NCBI GenBank assembly: GCA_049589355.1
Contig: JBAWAP010000252.1
Location: 1-6,556 of the forward strand
From: JBAWAP01 sp049589355
GTDB lineage: Bacteria > Chloroflexota > Anaerolineae > VGOG01
Length of the DNA: 6,556 bases
Direction of reading: 5' to 3'
Below are positions 4,970-6,556 of this stretch, one piece after another (within the stretch, counting starts at the first letter, position 1; every line of letters begins with the position of its first letter). The position numbers and the translations under genes are program-made. The notes beneath the pieces were generated by a model, which was given only the letters and a program-made list of their open reading frames with translations, was not told where the DNA came from and searched no databases.

Positions 4970-6556
4970 CCTGCTGTTTGATCAATTCGATGCTCTCCTG
5001 ACCACCCCCGACGACGTGGCCCGTCTGGAGGCCGCGGTGCTCCAACTGGCGGTGCAGGGCAAGCTCGTACCGCAAGACCCGGACGACGAGCCGGCGACGG
5101 AATTGCTCAAACGCATCCGCGTCGAAAAGGAACGATTGGTCCGCGAGGGAGAAATATGCAAGACTAAACGTCTTCCTCTCATCAAGGACGCTGAAATCCC
5201 GTATGAACTACCGGCGAGTTGGATGTGGGTGAGATTGCCGGAGATTTACCGTGATTGGGGGCAGAAGAAGCCTGATGAAGACTTCACCTACATTGATGTT
5301 TCAGCGATTAACAAGGAGCTTGGAGTTATTGGCGACGCTCTTCAAGTCATCAGCCCGGAAGATGCTCCATCACGGGCGAGAAAAATCGTCAAACGCGGCA
5401 CAGTGATCTATTCCACAGTAAGACCATACTTACTCAATATTGCTATCGTGGATAAGGACTTTGCTCCACCACCTATTGTGAGCACAGCATTCGCCGTTAT
5501 GTATCCCCTTGGAGGCGTGGTAAACAAGTATCTCTACTACTACCTGCGAAGCCAGCCCTTTATTGATTTCGTTGAGTCGCAGATGACCGGAATGGCGTAC
5601 CCAGCCATCAATGATTCTAAGTTGCGGTTTGGTTTGTTTCCCCTTCCTCCCCTCGCCGAGCAAAAGCGCATCGTCGCCAAGGTGGACGAACTGCTGGCCC
5701 AAACCCGCGACCTGGCGGCCCAACTTGAACAGGCGGACGCGGCGCTCGTCCCTGCCGCCCAGGCCGCCTTCCAGTCCCTGCTGGAGGCGCAAGACACAAC
5801 CACACAAGGCCAAGCCCGGCGACGGGCCGCCTGGCAGCGCATTGCCGACCACTTTGACACCCTCACCAGCGACCCGCGCACCATTGAAGCCCTCAAGCAG
5901 ACGGTGCTGCAACTGGCTGTCCAGGGCAAGCTCGTGCCGCAGGATCCGGACGACGAGCCGGCGAGTGGGATTGTCAAACGGGCTAAGGAGGAGAAAGCCC
6001 GACTGGTAAAGGAGAAAAAAGTCCGAAAGGAGAGGAATCTCACTCCTATTGAAGGTGACGAGCTTCCATATCAAACGTCAAAGGGATGGGAGTGGATGAG
6101 GTTGGGGAATTTAGTCCGGTTAATTGATTACAGGGGCAAAACTCCCAAAAAGACGGAAAGCGGTATGCCATTGATTACAGCCAAAAACGTAAGAATGGGC
6201 TACCTCAGTGAAGAACCCCGAGAATATGTGGACCCTAGCATTTACGAAAGTTGGATGACGAGAGGTATTCCACGAAAAGGTGATGTACTATTCACGACTG
6301 AAGCACCGTTGGGAAATGTGACCTTACTGAATACCGATAGCAAGGTCGTATTTGCTCAGAGGATAATAACGTTTCAGGCTTACGGAGGGATGGATTCAGC
6401 CTTCTTGAAATACGCTCTGATGAGCAAGTCCATTCGTGACATGATCTATAGCAAGGCCACTGGTACTACTGCCAGAGGAATCAAGGCAAGCAGATTGAAG
6501 ACAGTGGTCATCCCAATTCCCCCTCTCGCCGAGCAAAAGCGCATCGTCGCCAAGGT
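4959..6556 (+). CDS. hsdS: Type I R-M system specificity subunit, 3' end beyond the window
   Basis: HsdS reads the bipartite DNA target and holds two HsdM (and HsdR) subunits. The frame runs from ATG 4959 (MQTDLLFDQFDALL) without a stop to the window edge, giving 532 full codons. EcoAI/EcoEI-type S proteins have about 590, so roughly 60 residues are probably missing. The layout is a short N-terminal conserved arm (about 20-70) with VLQLAVQGKLVPQDPDDEPA at 27-46. TRD1 follows (about 85-230). A central conserved helical region (about 231-350) contains LAEQKRIVAKVDELL and repeats the 20-residue block exactly at 316-335. TRD2 follows (about 375-522), and a second LAEQKRIVAK begins at 523. TRD2 shows typical S-subunit features: WEWMRLGNL, RGKTP, GDVLFTT. 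The two TRDs are unlike each other, so the target should be two different half-sites; the sequence recognised cannot be deduced. The TRDs are GC-poorer than the conserved parts. No frameshift is seen. Confidence 0.94.
   Translation, partial: MQTDLLFDQFDALLTTPDDVARLEAAVLQLAVQGKLVPQDPDDEPATELLKRIRVEKERLVREGEICKTKRLPLIKDAEIPYELPASWMWVRLPEIYRDWGQKKPDEDFTYIDVSAINKELGVIGDALQVISPEDAPSRARKIVKRGTVIYSTVRPYLLNIAIVDKDFAPPPIVSTAFAVMYPLGGVVNKYLYYYLRSQPFIDFVESQMTGMAYPAINDSKLRFGLFPLPPLAEQKRIVAKVDELLAQTRDLAAQLEQADAALVPAAQAAFQSLLEAQDTTTQGQARRRAAWQRIADHFDTLTSDPRTIEALKQTVLQLAVQGKLVPQDPDDEPASGIVKRAKEEKARLVKEKKVRKERNLTPIEGDELPYQTSKGWEWMRLGNLVRLIDYRGKTPKKTESGMPLITAKNVRMGYLSEEPREYVDPSIYESWMTRGIPRKGDVLFTTEAPLGNVTLLNTDSKVVFAQRIITFQAYGGMDSAFLKYALMSKSIRDMIYSKATGTTARGIKASRLKTVVIPIPPLAEQKRIVAK
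5037..5096 (+). repeat. hsdS conserved-arm repeat, copy 1
   Basis: These 60 nt encode VLQLAVQGKLVPQDPDDEPA (HsdS residues 27-46). They match 5904-5963 at 54 of 60 bases, with all six differences silent. This is the N-terminal half of the split structural repeat that gives HsdS its two-fold symmetry. Confidence 0.85.
5652..5683 (+). repeat. hsdS post-TRD direct repeat, copy 1
   Basis: These 32 nt (starting CTCGCCGAGCAAAAGCGC) encode LAEQKRIVAK plus two bases of the next codon. They are identical to 6525-6556, with no silent differences. The unit marks the end of TRD1 and the start of the central helix. Confidence 0.9.
5904..5963 (+). repeat. hsdS conserved-arm repeat, copy 2
   Basis: This is the second copy of the 20-residue block (HsdS residues 316-335), 867 nt (289 codons) downstream of copy 1. 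It precedes TRD2 as copy 1 precedes TRD1. Confidence 0.85.
6525..6556 (+). repeat. hsdS post-TRD direct repeat, copy 2, cut by the window edge
   Basis: This is an exact second copy of the 32-nt block at 5652, located 873 nt (291 codons) downstream. The identity reaches the last base of the window, so the true repeat may be longer. It marks the end of TRD2. Confidence 0.9.

Noticed and set aside
5430..6074. Antisense frames of 214 and 167 codons opposite hsdS
   Set aside because: hsdS is continuous on the + strand with clear domain structure. The opposite frames show low-complexity Ser/Ala/Arg runs and no family resemblance.
4959..6556. Possible hsdS phase-variation locus with inverted repeats or an invertase
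   Set aside because: Only direct repeats are seen. There is no inverted copy of a TRD and no recombinase gene in the window, so invertible switching is not supported here.

Overview
The window is bacterial DNA dominated by a Type I restriction-modification (R-M) operon in the order hsdR-hsdM-hsdS, all on the + strand. The hsd genes are GC-rich and strongly G/C-biased at third codon positions. This bias also creates long but meaningless antisense reading frames. A palindromic dispersed repeat of the TCATTGCGAG...CTCGCAATGA type lies between hsdR and hsdM. Such repeats are common in Chloroflexota and several other phyla, so a Chloroflexota-like (Anaerolineae-like) host is possible, but this is a weak inference.

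Region by region. Positions 1-60 hold a perfect 12-bp hairpin whose A-tract makes it a terminator for leftward transcripts. Positions 61-272 hold a good sigma70-like promoter (76-104), a perfect 10-bp palindrome (186-207) and no convincing gene. Positions 273-398 encode a possible 41-residue basic protein with a Shine-Dalgarno (SD) sequence. It is followed 20 nt later by a compact dual-specificity/tyrosine phosphatase gene (419-889) with a very strong SD. A second promoter (914-942) sits in the 75-nt gap before hsdR (965-3403). After the palindromic repeat (3421-3499) comes hsdM (best start 3515, end 4969). It overlaps hsdS by 11 nt. hsdS (from 4959) is still open at the window edge, with about 532 codons visible.

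How the genes work together. HsdS would recognise a bipartite DNA site through two target recognition domains (TRDs). HsdM (with S) would methylate adenine in that site. HsdR would join them to translocate along and cut unmodified DNA. Subunit lengths (812, about 484, and more than 532 residues), gene order and the HsdR C-terminal region resemble the EcoAI/EcoEI (Type IB) group. All key motifs I looked for in HsdR and HsdM are intact, so the system appears functional as far as it can be seen.

I do not see a clearly undescribed system. The points worth a second look are: the internally duplicated, compositionally mosaic hsdS with a 32-nt perfect direct repeat; the palindromic element that supplies a false upstream ATG for hsdM; and the small-ORF/phosphatase unit with its own promoter next to the R-M operon.
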